A DNA stretch of 64,000 nucleotides from Spinacia oleracea (GCF_020520425.1 NC_079491.1:46118027-46182026); one strand, 5' to 3'. Positions 46,514 through 58,938 are shown, counted from the stretch's first letter. Numbers and translations: made by a program. The notes: generated from the sequence alone by a model not told the origin.

Positions 46514-46733
46514 GGGGGGGTTTTTTTGTATCATTGCCTTGCAGTGGTTTTCGTATTTCGTATAGCTTGTACATTGAATTTTGCATGTAAGTTATGAGAG
46601 CTTGATGAATCTTGTTTAAGACTCACCAAAGTCCCTAACTTGTTCAATTTCTCAAATGTGTGATGAACTAGATTTGACTTGATCTTTTTAATCCCACCCC
46701 TAAAAGGGGATCCAAATTTTTAGTTCACACAAG
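46514..46733. other. Unassigned 220 bp between two elements
   Basis: Starts with a run of G and T after the truncated LTR and contains CACCCCTAAAAGGGGATCC near 46700. I cannot assign it. It may be part of the neighbouring gypsy LTR lost from that element's other LTR. Confidence 0.4.
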
Positions 46734-48920
46734 TGATGTAATTTAATTTTGAACATAGAAAATCAAAGCTCAAAATAGGAAAGTGCGCAAAATACCCCTA
46801 TGGCTTTCGAAATTTTGAACCTTGATGGAGTCGCCACCAAACAATATTTAAGGGTCCGGTTTGGAAGTCCCAAAGTTGACTCTTTTGGATCACGCATTGA
46901 ATCTTAAAACAGAACGGGTGAGATTCGTGTACGGGAACGAAGTGCTTATTTTGGTAGGCTTTAGAAACACATTCAAATACAAGACAAGGATTGTTTTGAG
47001 AAATCCTAATCTTGGAACTAGGTTGGTTGAATCATGCATTTTAGAACATTGTATTTGCTACCTGTACGTAGTCACTTTGCGTTAAAGTTGATTTAAGGAA
47101 CCTAAGGCCGGTTTGTCAAAAAATTACCTTTGTTAAGCGTGATGTAACCTTTTGTATTTTGTTGTATTTAGCATGTTGGGTGATGAAAGCAATAAAAACG
47201 TAAAGCATCATCACAAATGGGAATTATTGAAATGCGTAAAACACCGTTTAGGTGCAAACCACGTCACCTTGAAAAAGGTGAGTAATGGGTGCGGAATTGA
47301 AATTGCAAGCATAGGAATTAAAAGTGCGATATTGAAAGTGCGATACTGAAATTGCGGTATTAAAAGTGCGGTATTGAAAGTGAGATATTGAAATGACGGT
47401 ATTGAAAGTGCGGTATTGAAATTGCGATATTGAAATGACGACATTGAAATGACGATATTGAAATTTTATTGTATTTGAAATCCGAACGCCAAGCAACTAC
47501 TTAATAATAAGTGTGCCCGACACGGAATCAATTCTCTAAAAATCTGAACTTTAGACGAGTTGCTCATCTAAAATCATCATTGATTTTGAATATTAAAATA
47601 GAACTTGAAATAGAACTTGAACTTGAACTTGAATATTAAATTTAGGAGGATTGGTTCTTAAAGATCGATTAAGGTTTTCATGTTTAAAGGCTTCACCTTT
47701 AATATGCTCCATATTTGAAATTGATTCTAGTTTAAAGAGAATTTGATCTCATTTAAACATCATTGAATATTGAAAGTAGAACTTGTATGTTGAACATAGA
47801 GAGTTGGATGTTCATATGTTATAGTTTTCAAAAGGGTTTGCACTTTTCCAAACATCCTTGAACTTTTGAAAAGGTTTGTATTATGTAAAATTGTATGATG
47901 ATTGTTGTAAAAGGGAAACCTTTCAAGTATGAAAGTTCCTCATTTTACTAATCGTTTTCGAAAATAAAGCTTGAAACTTGCATGTTGATATTGAAAATCT
48001 GCTTAGAAAATCATTTGAGAGGAAGTTCAAGACTGAAATCCTCCTAAAGATTGCACTTTTGAACAATTTTCCTAGTTTATCATGAGTGTGCACTTAAATG
48101 AAAACATCATAGGAATTGAATCTTGAATTTAGAAAGGCAGAAAAATAGAGTAATGCATGATAATTTGATTAGGGACTCGGATTTACCTAGTTAAGGTTAG
48201 GTTAGATTTCCGATTTGTACTCTCAATTGCTTAGATATTTATAAATTTTGTAGGAAATTTGAGGATTGAATTTCGTAATTGAGAAGAAAAATTCGTATTA
48301 CGATACTATGTTGAAAATATTCTTCTCCATTTGGTTTAAAATGAAGGGTTTAAATAGGGGATTATCCGGCTAAATGCCAAACCACTCCAGCAGATTCGCA
48401 AGAGCTGCGCCAGGCGCTGCTGACGTGTCCCAAATGCCGCCCAAAAAGGACGATGACGCCGTTCTTTCTTCGTACCGGGGTGTTGTACCTTTGTATGAGA
48501 TTTGGATTGTAGTGATTTTATTGTGGATTAAGGAAAGGTTTGCGACTAAAAACCCACCTTTTGAGTTCGGGATTCGTATTTGGACTCGGTTTTACGGCAT
48601 GGGGCCAGGCATGCTCGGTTTTGTGGGTCGTCGCTCGATTTCGGATTTCATACTGGCATTTTGATTGGAAATGGCCTTGTAAAACCAATGGAGAGGTCCA
48701 TTGGGTGAGATTGTATTTGGGTTTTTAACTTGAATTTCGGACATTGAATTTTGCACTGAGTTTTGAAATGGGAACAGGCTCGGGAATTGGACTTTGGATT
48801 TTGGATTTTGGAATACATCTTAGCAATTGGGACTTCTGCACAGAGGTTTTCCAACCACCTGACAAGAGTAATAGTATTCTTCATCATCCCATTAGGGGAG
48901 ACACGAATTAGGTGTCTACA
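46734..48920 (-). repeat. 3' LTR of the gypsy element
   Basis: The minus-strand start TGTAGACACCTAATTCG is at 48920. Homologous throughout to 51735-53910 (shared landmarks GGAACCTAAGGCCGGTTTGT, CTTTCAAGTATGAAAG, CCAATGGAGAGG). The 46734 end is an estimate. Confidence 0.75.
47290..47465. repeat. Short tandem array in the gypsy 3' LTR
   Basis: About a dozen units of 14-15 bp with the core GTGCGATATTGAAA, alternating with ATGACGATATTGAA forms. The matching array in the other LTR (52260-52435) has a different number and order of units. Confidence 0.85.
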
Positions 48921-49928
48921 GAAGCCCCCACTTTGACTGAGCGTTCGGTTAGGAAAGAGAAAGTCAAAGTTTTCGAATCGGGACGGAGAATGGTCAAGAT
49001 GTTCTGCAATCAATAATATTCTTTTTACACCGGTACTTGCACAAGACAAGTGTTAGAAAAAAAGGATAGAGTCTACCTCTGTGCGGCTTGACGACTCTGA
49101 TTTTTGTATTGTATTGCTTTTCCACCTTTGACTCGGAGCTTGGAATCTAAATTTTTGAATTTTGGATTTTTGGATACCCAGAGTGAATCCACTGGGTTTG
49201 TACTTGCTTGAAATGTCATTCGAGGCATGAACCACTGGGGAAAATGCCCACTGGGGAGAAGAGTTTTTTAATGACTCTTGGATTTTGAATTTCTTTGACT
49301 TTCCCGGAACTTGGGTCCGCCGTATTTATCGGAAAGGAGCTTGATTCAACATTTGATGCCTGGTGCAGAAAATTGTAGCAGCAAAGTACGTATAATCAGC
49401 ATAAGGATCGCGCTAAGATTCCACGTGCGCTGACAGCTAGGGCCGGCGCCTAGCGCGCTGCCACCGCCTTGCGCAGGGGCTATGCATATATACCCCCTCC
49501 GCGTGCTCTTGGTCGAGCACATTCTATTTTTCTTGATTCCTTCTCTCAATGTTCGAGTATTTCTCTCCCTTTGACCTTGTGGTTTTTGCATTTCCTTTAC
49601 ACTTGTCCATGTAAGAATTTCAAGTTTTGCTTTTGAAAATACCTTAGGGTTGCATGTAGGATAATTTGTTGGACTTGAAATGTTCTTGTATTGTTGATGT
49701 TGTATTTGTTTCTTGAAAATGTCGAATTTTGTGGAAATGCTGGCATGTTGAAACGTAGATAATAGTAGGCTTCTTGTTCTTTGCATGGAAATTGTTTGAT
49801 AGCCATATCGAACTTGAACTTTTGGAACTTTGTATAATGCACAGTTGAACATTGTACTTGAATTTTTATATTTAGAACTTTGTAGATGATGACCTCACTG
49901 GGGATTTTGAGGGTCTTGTATAGGAATA

Positions 49929-50100
49929 GGCTTGGATAAGCGTCGGTGTAGAAATTGAATACCTGCTTTGGCATGGATAGCCTAGGCGTTGGTGTAGAAC
50001 TTGAATACGTGCTTCGGAATGGATAGCATAGGCATTGGTGTAGGACTTGAATACCTGCTTCAGCATGGATAGCCTAAGCGTTGGTGTATGACTTGAATAG
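49929..50100. repeat. 46-bp tandem repeat in the gypsy interior
   Basis: Nearly four units with the landmark GGATAGCCTAGGCGTTGGTG and GACTTGAATACCTGCTTC, at about 49930, 49975, 50021 and 50067. Confidence 0.82.
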
Positions 50101-50233
50101 TATCTTGAAATAGGAGTCCCTGGCTAAGATTGTATTGCAACTGGGGATGTTTTGGGTTTATCGAATTTTGTACGGGCTAGTATGAGATAGCCCCCAGATT
50201 TGGATGTAGACTTTGTATTTGAATGCTTCTAGT

Positions 50234-51000
50234 ATGCCTCACCATACTCGGAGGAAGCTGGTTGAGTGCTCGAGCAGTCGAGCAGCTATGGAGGATGCTT
50301 CCGACAATGAGGCTGTTGAGATGGAGGCGCTTCCTTCAAGAATGACCCCTCAAGGAAGGCCTACTTTCGATGGTCGTGGTTGGCGGCCGTCAGAGCTTGT
50401 ATTCCATCCGAGATATCATTTGTCTTAGCGGACACGTACCGGCGTGGTATGCCTTGTACCCTACCTTTGATTTTGTAATTTTAAGTTGTATCCATTTGTA
50501 CTGACTTGCCCCTTTTGCAGACCGATAGGACGGTGATTCAGGTGTTTTAGTCGAGGGAGGACCTCTTGCATGCTTTTTAGACCATTCATGATGATAAGGA
50601 GGCCCGAGGCATTTGAGCGCGGACCAGCTTTGCCACCTTTTGGGAGGCGCTCAAAGCTTTTGAGGGAATGATGGGCGTCAAAGCCTGGACACAGGATCTC
50701 TTGGAGTGGTAGTGAGACACCACTTACAAGTTGCACATGTGTTGGGGGGAGATTACTTTCACTCCCTTCGAGTTTTCCATGATCACTAGCCTCCCGTTTC
50801 CAGAGAGGGAGATTGCTTTTGACTCCAGATTGATATGGAGATCTGTTGGCGCCAGGGATTTGACAGGCCCTGTCGTAGATTTGATTTTTGATAGCGACAT
50901 CGCTGCTTCAATGATCGTGATATTGATGGGTATTGGCATGGCTGGCACCACTCCTAGAAGACCCTATGTTGGTGATTTTAGATGCATGGGGTTTGGATGA
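50234..51000 (+). pseudogene. Plant mobile domain (PMD) gene remnant, antisense to the host element
   Basis: ATG 50234 (MPHHTRRK) opens a frame to a TAG at 50426-50428. An intron-like stretch (50447 GTATG to 50520 TTTTGCAG) separates it from a second part. That part reads ARTSFATFWEALKAFE, then YKLHMCWGEITFTPFEFSMI and TSLPFPEREIAFDSRL, the pattern of plant mobile domain (aminotransferase-like PMD) proteins, which occur in host chromatin-silencing factors and in transposons. Stops interrupt it (TAG/TGA near 50549, 50578, 50617, 50710). The open piece 50731-51000 is the best preserved. Extra antisense reading frames are known from Tat-type gypsy elements; equating this one with them is inference. 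Confidence 0.68.
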
Positions 51001-51715
51001 TGCTCCTAGTGTTAGGTTTCCTAGTTGGAGGCTAATGGTTTTGACAAATAGCATGTTGTCACACTAGCATGAATATGAATGCGACATGCTCTCAACCTAA
51101 GGTCGGTCTAAGTTTTGTATGATGCAAGTGGTCGGCTTAGGAGGCAAAAGGGTCCTTCACTAACAGACGGATCCGGAAAAAACTGTTTCACATCCACCTA
51201 AGAGAAGTGTTTGTTGGTAGACGACCTCCATGCAAGATGTCAGGAACATCAAGAAAATGTCAAGGTTCGGTGGGCTCGGAAGTGGTCAAACACTTTGATC
51301 AGGAACCGTATGGAGAATGACCACTCCTTTACCGCCGGGGCTAGCCCGAATGTAGAACACATTCATGTTGGGCAAGGTAGAAATTCGTTTTGCGCAAATA
51401 GTATTTTCGAAAACATGCATGATATGCTTAAAACACAATCATATTTGAAAATTGTACTTGAAAAGCTTGCCCTTCGACGTTCATTCTCGAAGTTTGGGAG
51501 TGCCCTTTCGAATTTCAAAATTTCTGAGCTAAACTCCCACTCGAGTGTTTGGGCAGAAATAGACAACCAGCCACTGGAAGCCAGTGTGCTGAGGGCAGGA
51601 GGCAGCGCCAGACGTAGGCACAGCGCCCAACGCTACTGCTGGCACGTACTCAACACTTGAGCACAGCAGTGGCAGATTGCTCATAAGGTGCTCGTATACT
51701 AGAATTGAAATTTAA
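51001..51715. other. Gypsy element interior next to the primer site, no recognised gene
   Basis: A 149-residue frame (51211-51660, +) is open but matches nothing I recognise. It could be the continuation of the PMD gene or chance. No gag on the minus strand. Confidence 0.4.
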
Positions 51716-51734
51716 CCCCAGCGAGTCGCCAAAT
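51716..51734 (-). promoter_or_regulatory. Primer-site region of the gypsy element
   Basis: The minus strand reads ATTTGGCGACTCGCTGGGG immediately after the LTR. I cannot name the tRNA. Confidence 0.55.
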
Positions 51735-53910
51735 TGTAGTGTTTTTTTTTTGTATTTGTCCCTACAGCTTTTGAAATTTTGAAATTTGAAGGAGTAGCCA
51801 CCAAACAAGTTTAAGGGTCTAGTTTGGAAAGACTTTAGTATGAATCTTTTTGGATAAGGCATTGAATCTTGAAACCGAATGTGTGAGATTCGGGTACCGG
51901 AACGAACCGCTTTTTTTTTGGAAAGCTTTAAAAGTATATTAAAATACAAGACAAGGATCATTTTCGTGAAATCCTATTCATGACACTAGGTTGGTTGAAT
52001 CATGCATTTTAGAACATTGTATTTGCTATTTGTACGTGGTCACTTTGCTTTAAAGTTGATTAAGGGAACCTAAGGCCGGTTTGTCCAAAAATTATCTTTG
52101 TTAAGCGTGATGTAACCTTTTGTATATTGTTGTATTTAGCATGTTAGGTGATGAAAGCAATAAACATGTAAAGCATCATCACAAATAGTAGGAATTATCG
52201 AAATGTGTACAAAACTACATCACCTTAAAAAAGGCGAGTAAAGAGTGCGGAATTGAAATTGCAAACATAGGAAATAATGGTGCGATATTTAAAGTGCGTT
52301 ATTGAAAATGCGATATTGAAAGTGCGATATTAAAAGTGCGATATTGAAATGTGATATTGAAAGTGCGATATTGAAAGTGCGATATTGAAATGTGATATTG
52401 AAATGACAATATTTAAATGACGATATTGATATTGTATTATTGTATTTGAAATCCGAATGCCAAAAAACTACTTAATAATAAGTGTGTCCGACACGGATTC
52501 AATTCTCTAAAAATCTTAAATTTAGATGAGTTTCTCATCATAAAGCATCATTGATTTTAATTATTGAAATAGAACTTGAATATTGAACTTGAATATTGAA
52601 ATTAGGAGGCTTGGTTCTAAAGATTAGACCTTTACATGTTTAAAAGGCTTCACCTTTAATATTCTCCATGATTTGAAATTGATTCTAGTTTAAAGAGAAG
52701 TTGATCTCACTTAAACATCATTGAATATTGAAAGTACAACTTGTATTTGAACATAGAAAGTTGAATGTTCATGTGTTCTAGTTTGGAAGAGGGTTTGCAC
52801 CTTTCCAAACATCCATGAACTTTTGAAAAGATTGGTATTTTCTAAATTTGTATGATGATTATTGTAAAGGGGAAACCTTTCAAGTATGAAAGCTCCCTAC
52901 TTTACTAATTGTTTTTGAAAATAAAGCTTGAATCTTGCATATTGATATTGAAAATGTGCTTAGAAAATCATTTAGGAGGAATTCCAAGAGTGGAATCCTC
53001 CCAAAGATTGCACTTTTAATTTGAACACTTTTCCTAGTTTATAATGAGTGTGCCTCTCAAATGAAAACATCATAGTAATTGAATATTGAATTTAGAAAGG
53101 TAGAAAAGTAAATAATATCATGATAATTTTATTAGGGATCCGGATTTACCTATTTAGGATTAGGTTAGTTTTCCGAATCGTACTCCCAATTGCTTTGATA
53201 TTTTAAAAAATTTGTAGGAAAATTGTAGATTGAAGATTGGATTTTGTTTTGGAATATGAGAGGAAAAACCAGTGTTACGACGTTGTATTTTGTTGTTCCC
53301 CCCTCATTCGGGTGAAAATTAGGGGTTTAAATAGAAAATTATGCGGCTACATGCCAAGCCACGTCAGCGTCCAGCGCCTTGTAGCGTCTGGAGCAGGTGA
53401 CGTGTCTCAGGTCCTGTCAAACAAGGACGATGACGCCGTTCGTTTCTTTTGTATTGTAGCTTTGTAGCTTTGTACCTTGTACGAATTTGGCACGTAGCTT
53501 TGCTTGAAGGTTAAGGCATTTTGCGACTAAAAACACCCCTTTTTTTATACTCGGGTTTTGTACTTTGGACTCGGTTTTACGGGACGGGGACCGACATGCT
53601 CGGTTTTATGGGTCGGCGCCCGATTTTTTATTGCTTAATGGATTTCGACTGGAAACGGCCTTGTAAAACCAATGGAGAGGCCCACTGGGTGAGATTGTGT
53701 TTGGGTTTTGAATTTGATTTTTGGAAATTGAATTTTGTACCGAGTTCCGGAATGTGAACGGGCTCGGGAACTGGAATTTGGAATTTGGATTTTGGATTTT
53801 GGAATATGTCTTAGCAATTGGGACTTCAGTGTGGTGCTGTACCAACCACCTAGCAAGGATAATGGTTTAGTCATCATCCCATTAGGGGAGACACAAATTA
53901 GGTGTCTACA
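51735..53910 (-). repeat. 5' LTR of the gypsy element
   Basis: On the minus strand TGTAGACACCTAATTTG ... ACACTACA, about 2176 bp. It contains the counterpart of the short tandem array at 52260-52435. Plus-strand frames (e.g. 53237-53467) are not conserved in the other LTR. Confidence 0.8.
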
Positions 53911-55430
53911 ACTTGTCATGGAGTTTTTCGGGGATAAATGGTTTTAAAATGCAAGTTTTAGTGACTTAGCCAAATTGTTAAATTTTAGGTTTTCTTGAAT
54001 AAGGGTTTAAGATTAGCCAAATTAATAAATTTTAGGTTTTGTGGAATAAGGTTTTATGATTACTTATGAACAACCAATCCAATTAATAAACATAATAAAA
54101 ATTACAAACAAACACTAGGAAAAGTCACAATTAATTATTAATTTATTAGCAATCATAATTAATTTTTAATGCTCGGTTTATTCAAAATTTAATAATCTCA
54201 TAACATAAAAACCCTCGAAAGAACCACTTTCCGAGCCAAATTTCGGATTTTTCGGGCAGACCCTAAAATTGGTTTTTGGATCTTTTTTAGAATGTTGTTT
54301 CTACCTAGAAAACACCAAGGAATCGATATCCGACGATTTTCTAAAATCCTGCAGTTTTTCTACGAACTCATCCAATAATCTGATTTTAAACTTCGAAATT
54401 AAAACCATTCATTCCAACATATTAATTCAAGAAAATCAATAAATCATACTTAAAACACGTAGCTCATAATACCGCATTTTGAGATTTATGCTAAACTAAT
54501 TAACAAATCGAAAAAACAATCCCGAAACCAAGATCGGTGTAAAAGTATGAATTAAACGTAGCATACATTCGATGTGTGTACTCCCACTAGCCGTACAAAC
54601 ACGAACAAGAGTTCCACGTGTAAATCTTCTCTAATAGTCCATCGATACGTTCTGATCCGCCTTGATTCCGTTAGCTTAGAAATTTCTCAAGGTTTTTAGC
54701 TATAGAGGAAATATTTACACTTAGGGTTTTTCTCTCACCCGAGACGAAACACTAATTAGGGTTGTGTGTGAATTAGGTCTAGTGTTAGGAAAACATATTA
54801 GGATTAAGCTAATAAACCTAGGCACAAATCAAGGAGTGACCGACCAAAGGCTTAATGCCTTGACCGGCCACGCCAGCCCAACAGCACGCACTAGCGCGCA
54901 CAGCCGTTGGGCCTGCAGGCCTTGGGTCGTGCTTGGCTAGTGCGTTGTTGTAGCGCCCATAGGCCTAGCACGCTTGTGTGCTTGGCTCGTGGGCTGCAGC
55001 ATTTTCTCGTAGCCTTCATATGCATGCTCATGGCCTTATTACCATTATTTATCGTATAGAACTTGACGATACAATGTTGTACGATGCGATTTTTGGTGCC
55101 GCCCAGCCATGAAATACGCAATACGATATACGATTACAGTCCAACAACATATCGTACGTTGAATTTTTTCCGTACTAAATTTTCGATTACCCATTAAATG
55201 AATTAATCTCCAGTTCATTTAATCCGGAGAACAGTTATGTAGCATTGGTATGACCTTGTAGTTTCACTCAAAGTAAGTTATGAGTCTAATAAGGATTAAA
55301 ACTCACTGATTGGAAGCATTGCTCCAACTAGGTTTTCTGATCGCTTGATCTCGCAGAATTAATTATTCCGATGATTTTGAACCTTTGTATTAGACCAATG
55401 CACCTTTGGTGAAGGACACATTGCTTTCTT
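53911..55430 (-). mobile_element. Copia leader end, primer site and LTR, minus strand (related to Copia B)
   Basis: 53911-54461 is an AT-rich leader resembling Copia B near 42000-42538. 54462-54474 is a decayed primer site (minus strand GCGGTATTATGAGC). 54476 to about 55430 is a diverged Copia B-type LTR with GC-rich block (54850-55020) and TCGTA/TACGA palindromes (55060-55170). Its start should be near TGCTTTCTTTG on the right. The body lies to the left, cut by the gypsy element or lost. Confidence 0.72.
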
Positions 55431-56113
55431 TGTGAACTTATAAGGATTACTAGGCCGGTTATCGTACTTTATATTTAAAGAGACATTAAGAAACAAAGGA
55501 ATAGAAATGCACATTGTCTAAAAGGACAAGTGGGATATTGAAGGATATGTTTCCTTCATCCATAGTGATTTTAATATAATACATGGTGAAGATTAATTAA
55601 CATAGATAATTAATTCAATAAGATCAAGTGATCGGGATGTCTAGCTGGAGGAGCCTTTCGATGTAGTAAGATCAATTGCTAACCTAACAACTTACTCTTG
55701 ACTGAACCCACAAGGTCACAAATAAAATACAAAATTCGGTAGCCCAAATAGTCGGTAAAAGGATTAAATAAATCTAAGAGTTTGACGTGACCCTTAGACG
55801 GACCACTTCCATGTGCATGCTAGAACCAATGGGCCAAAGGCCTTGTTACATGGTTAGAGCATCACTGGAGCAAGGTCATGATTCTTAGGCGTTTCCGCAA
55901 GCGCGCATGCAACTGCTTAGCCACTGGCTCACGAGATACAATTGCCTGATTTCCATCATTGAGCGAGGCAGCAAGCTCGCGCGCACAACAAACAACTCAG
56001 CCAGTGTGCAACCGTTGTGCGGCATCATTGGCCCATTTTGCAGCAAGCCATGCAGCATGCATCCCCTTGTGGAATGGAAATCACGAGCCACGTGCTTGTG
56101 CGTGCAGGTGTCC
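55431..56113 (+). mobile_element. Copia element D: end of 3' UTR, purine tract and partial 3' LTR
   Basis: The purine tract GGACAAGTGGGATA (near 55525-55537) is followed by an LTR start TGAAGGATATGTTTCC at 55539, related to the LTRs of Copia B and C. The LTR is broken at about 56113, where the LTR of Copia E begins. Short frames around 55885-56125 on both strands are not conserved. Confidence 0.7.
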
Positions 56114-56930
56114 TGTAGGAAATGATACCGTAAAATCTGAAAATGATAATAAAATGTGGGCCGAATATTTGATGTATGTAAAGCTGTGACGTGTTATAAA
56201 ACACTGTCTTAGAAGCAAAATTCGCCCCGACTATGGTGCAATCGGAAATGGCGTTGCCCCCCAAGATTTAACACAGCGTTCCTCCAAAATGTGCACTCAA
56301 CTAAGGAGGAATTTGGAACTAATAATAATGCTCAGAATTTAGATGAAGAGAAGAGAAAGAGAGTTCGAATTTTTGGTGTGTTTGAAATGATCCCAAAACC
56401 TGATTTATATAGCAACAACATTTCGTAATCGAAAATCACGTTTTAATGACATAATTAAAACATTTAAAACGAAGATCGGAATTTAAATGGGAGATTAAAA
56501 CGTAGGCAAGAATCATGGAACCATTTAACGTAAATCAAGCGGCGGTTACGATTCTGTCATTAAGGCTATGGAGTGAGCTACGTAACTGAACGGTCTCATA
56601 ATAACTGGACCGTCAGTTACGTCTTGGCCCAAAAAGTAGGCCCACCACACCACACCGCGCACGTGCCACGAACAGGAATTGAACCGGCCGGACGGGCGAC
56701 GGCGGCGCGCATGGGGATGCCCCCTTCTAGCCCAAACCACTAGGGGAAGTACTTCAAAGTATAAACATTACTTCCCTATATTTAAACAAAAGGAAAAGTT
56801 CATTTTCTTTCCATGTGGGACAAAGCCCTTTTCTTTAAATACTCCACTTGAAATGCCTACTTTTCATTTCTACCAATGTGGGACATTTTCACAAAATGGT
56901 AAAACTCCTATCTTTGCATTTATTCTAACG
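56114..56930 (-). repeat. 3' LTR of Copia E
   Basis: About 817 bp. The minus-strand start reads CGTTAGAATAAATGC, where TGTTAGAA would be expected (one change). The end, TACA, is at 56114. A minus-strand TATA box (TATATAAAT) is near 56403-56411. The left boundary is inferred from the TG/CA rule. Confidence 0.62.
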
Positions 56931-57449
56931 ATCCCCCCACAAATGCAAAGACCCATTTGAAAAAATAAGAAAAATAATTCTGAGCATTTTAATGGAAGGT
57001 TTGATACTTAAATGTTGGTGTCTTTCGACTGAACCAACACATAGTGAAGAAGGCAATTTCTTTATTGAGAAAGTGAACAAATCTGGAACTACCCCAACTA
57101 AGAAATAAAACACAATAACACATACCATACCTTAGATTATTATGAGTTCCGCGATAGCCAATCAACAAGGGCCATTATACTTGGGATGCTCATGTGTGCT
57201 CTAGAAAAACTTGCCCAAGTTTTCCATAGAAGGTGGTCAAACCTTCACACTCAAGTAGGTGATTTCATCAAGTCTATCACATAGACCGCCCATATCCTGG
57301 GATATGAAATCATTAAGAGCTACCGCTCAACCTCTCAACACACAAGCGGTGAACTCATCAAGTCCTTCTCATTAGGACCACTCAAATCCTGGGATATGAG
57401 TTTCATTAAAAGGCAAAAAAGGCTTAATCTCGTAAAAAAAATATACAAG
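56931..57449 (-). other. 3' untranslated region of Copia E, part next to the LTR
   Basis: Non-coding. It contains two imperfect copies of a block with AATCCTGGGATATGA (near 57290 and 57390). The last five bases, ACAAG (57445-57449), are the target duplication of the inserted Athila-type element. Confidence 0.65.
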
Positions 57450-58803
57450 TGATATGCGCGTTTTATATATTGTTTTCACCCCCCGTGCCTTAGTACTTTT
57501 ATGCGTCAAATGAGCTCCTAGGTGCCTTAGTACTTTTATGCGTCAAATGACTTTTGTCGACTTACGGGAGCCCTAGATGTTCATGATCGAGCCCCGGAGG
57601 TTAGACTCGGTGTTGTGGACGAAGGGAGGATCACTTAGCCCTCCGCCCGGTGGATTGACCCTCGCCCATCGGGCGAGCAAGCAGAGGATCAGGTCGTCAG
57701 AGGGCGCCCGACGGGCGGAGTCTCGCCCGGTGCCCACCGGGCGCCCATCAGAAGCAGCAGCAGCAGCAGAAATCACCCTCCGCCCGACGGGCGAGAGCCG
57801 CCCGACCGGGCGCGCGGAGAAGATTTCCAGAAGTCTCCCTCCGCCCGGCGGGCAGACCTGCGCCCGACGGGCGGGTTACGAGCTGGTCGCCCGACGGGCG
57901 GGAGGCCGCCCGACCGGCGACGACAACCTAGGAGCGTTTTGTGCGCGCGGTTTACTTAGTTTTTCCGGTTTTTTCTTAATGCTTTTTGGGCTAAACTATA
58001 AATATAGCCTTTGTTAATTTAGTGGAGGACATTATTATCTCATATTCAAGTATTAAACACTTAGTTTTTCTCTCTAATTTGTTCTAAACACTTAGTTTAT
58101 TTTCAATCAAAAATTCAAGCTTTCATTTGCCATTGTTCTTTAATTAGGTATTATTCTTTATTTCAATTCTTTGTTTAAGCTTTAATTATGTTTTCAATCA
58201 TGCCAATTGCTTTGTTTATTGTTAATATGCTTGAGTAGTCTAATTTCTAGGGTTTGGGAATCCATGAATAATATGAAGGGACATTGAATAATTGTGATTG
58301 TTGGCATTGTAATTAATTCCTATTGATTGGTTATTATTACTATACAATTAGATATGCGCAGGTTTAATTGTGGTAGTTTGGCAATATCAAGTTAAGATTC
58401 GAGAGATGCAATTTGATGTTTAGGCTTGTGTCAATAGGTGGAATTAGGATTAATACGTAGCGAGAGCCCGTTAATTCTAAGTCTATGATTAGTATCGATT
58501 CGAGAGAGCATGCTAGTCTAATTAATTGCTTTGTTGATTATTGTGATCATTTATCGTCCTAGATTGTTATTCGTTGGTGAACCTATGCCCTAGATCCTTT
58601 AATTCCTGAATTCTTAATTGTTTAATTATCGTTCGTAGTCTTAGCATACAAACCAACCAATTCTTGTTTCCCAATAGTCTAGTTTAGTTGATTAATAGTA
58701 GAAAGAACATTGTTTCCCTGTGGATTCGATCCTGACTTCCCTTGCTACCTAGCTGGTGGACCTTAGGTTATTTTTGATTAGGTAATACGACTTTAGCCTG
58801 TCA
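57450..58803 (+). repeat. 5' LTR of the Athila-type element
   Basis: TGATATGCGCG ... TAGCCTGTCA, 1354 bp. Near its start a 37-bp block (GTGCCTTAGTACTTTTATGC onward) is repeated twice. 57640-57930 is dense in CGCCCGACGGGCG-type palindromes and yields an artefactual frame. TATA-like CTATAAATATAG near 57995. Confidence 0.9.
57630..57930. repeat. Cluster of CGCCCGACGGGCG-type palindromes in the Athila-type LTR
   Basis: About nine copies of a 13-17-bp palindromic motif (e.g. TCGCCCATCGGGCGA, CGCCCGACGGGCG, GCCCGACCGGGC) in 300 bp, upstream of the TATA-like box. Confidence 0.8.
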
Positions 58804-58808
58804 AAATT

Positions 58809-58826
58809 TGGCGCCGTTGCCGGGGA
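58809..58826 (+). promoter_or_regulatory. Primer-binding site, tRNA-Asp type
   Basis: TGGCGCCGTTGCCGGGGA, five bases after the LTR. This is the usual primer site of Athila/Tat gypsy elements. Confidence 0.9.
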
Positions 58827-58938
58827 GACGGTTTTATTTTCTGTTGTTGATTGCTTATCCTAGATTATTGTTTGTTACTACTCAAGGAACTCACGTTCCT
58901 TGAGACTAGATCTCACATTGTTTTGTTAGTCTTTGTCT

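Larger units (their letters stand above)
46734..53910 (-). mobile_element. Non-autonomous gypsy LTR element (Tat/Ogre-like ends), minus strand
   Basis: Two LTRs of about 2.2 kb (46734-48920, 51735-53910) bracket only 2.8 kb of internal sequence. On the minus strand the left LTR is preceded by a purine tract (CAAAGTGGGGGC), and the right LTR is followed by ATTTGGCGACTCGCTGGGG, the kind of sequence seen after the 5' LTR of Tat/Ogre gypsy elements. No gag, RT or integrase is readable. The interior holds an antisense plant-mobile-domain pseudogene and minisatellites. The outer left end is uncertain: flanks ACAAG and ACTTG match poorly. Confidence 0.72.

Noticed and set aside
51211..51660. 149-residue open frame as a real gene
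   Set aside because: No recognisable domain and no conserved counterpart in the window; listed only as part of the gypsy interior.
57577..58017. 146-residue Arg/Pro/Gly-rich frame
   Set aside because: It is produced by the GC-rich palindrome cluster in the Athila-type LTR.
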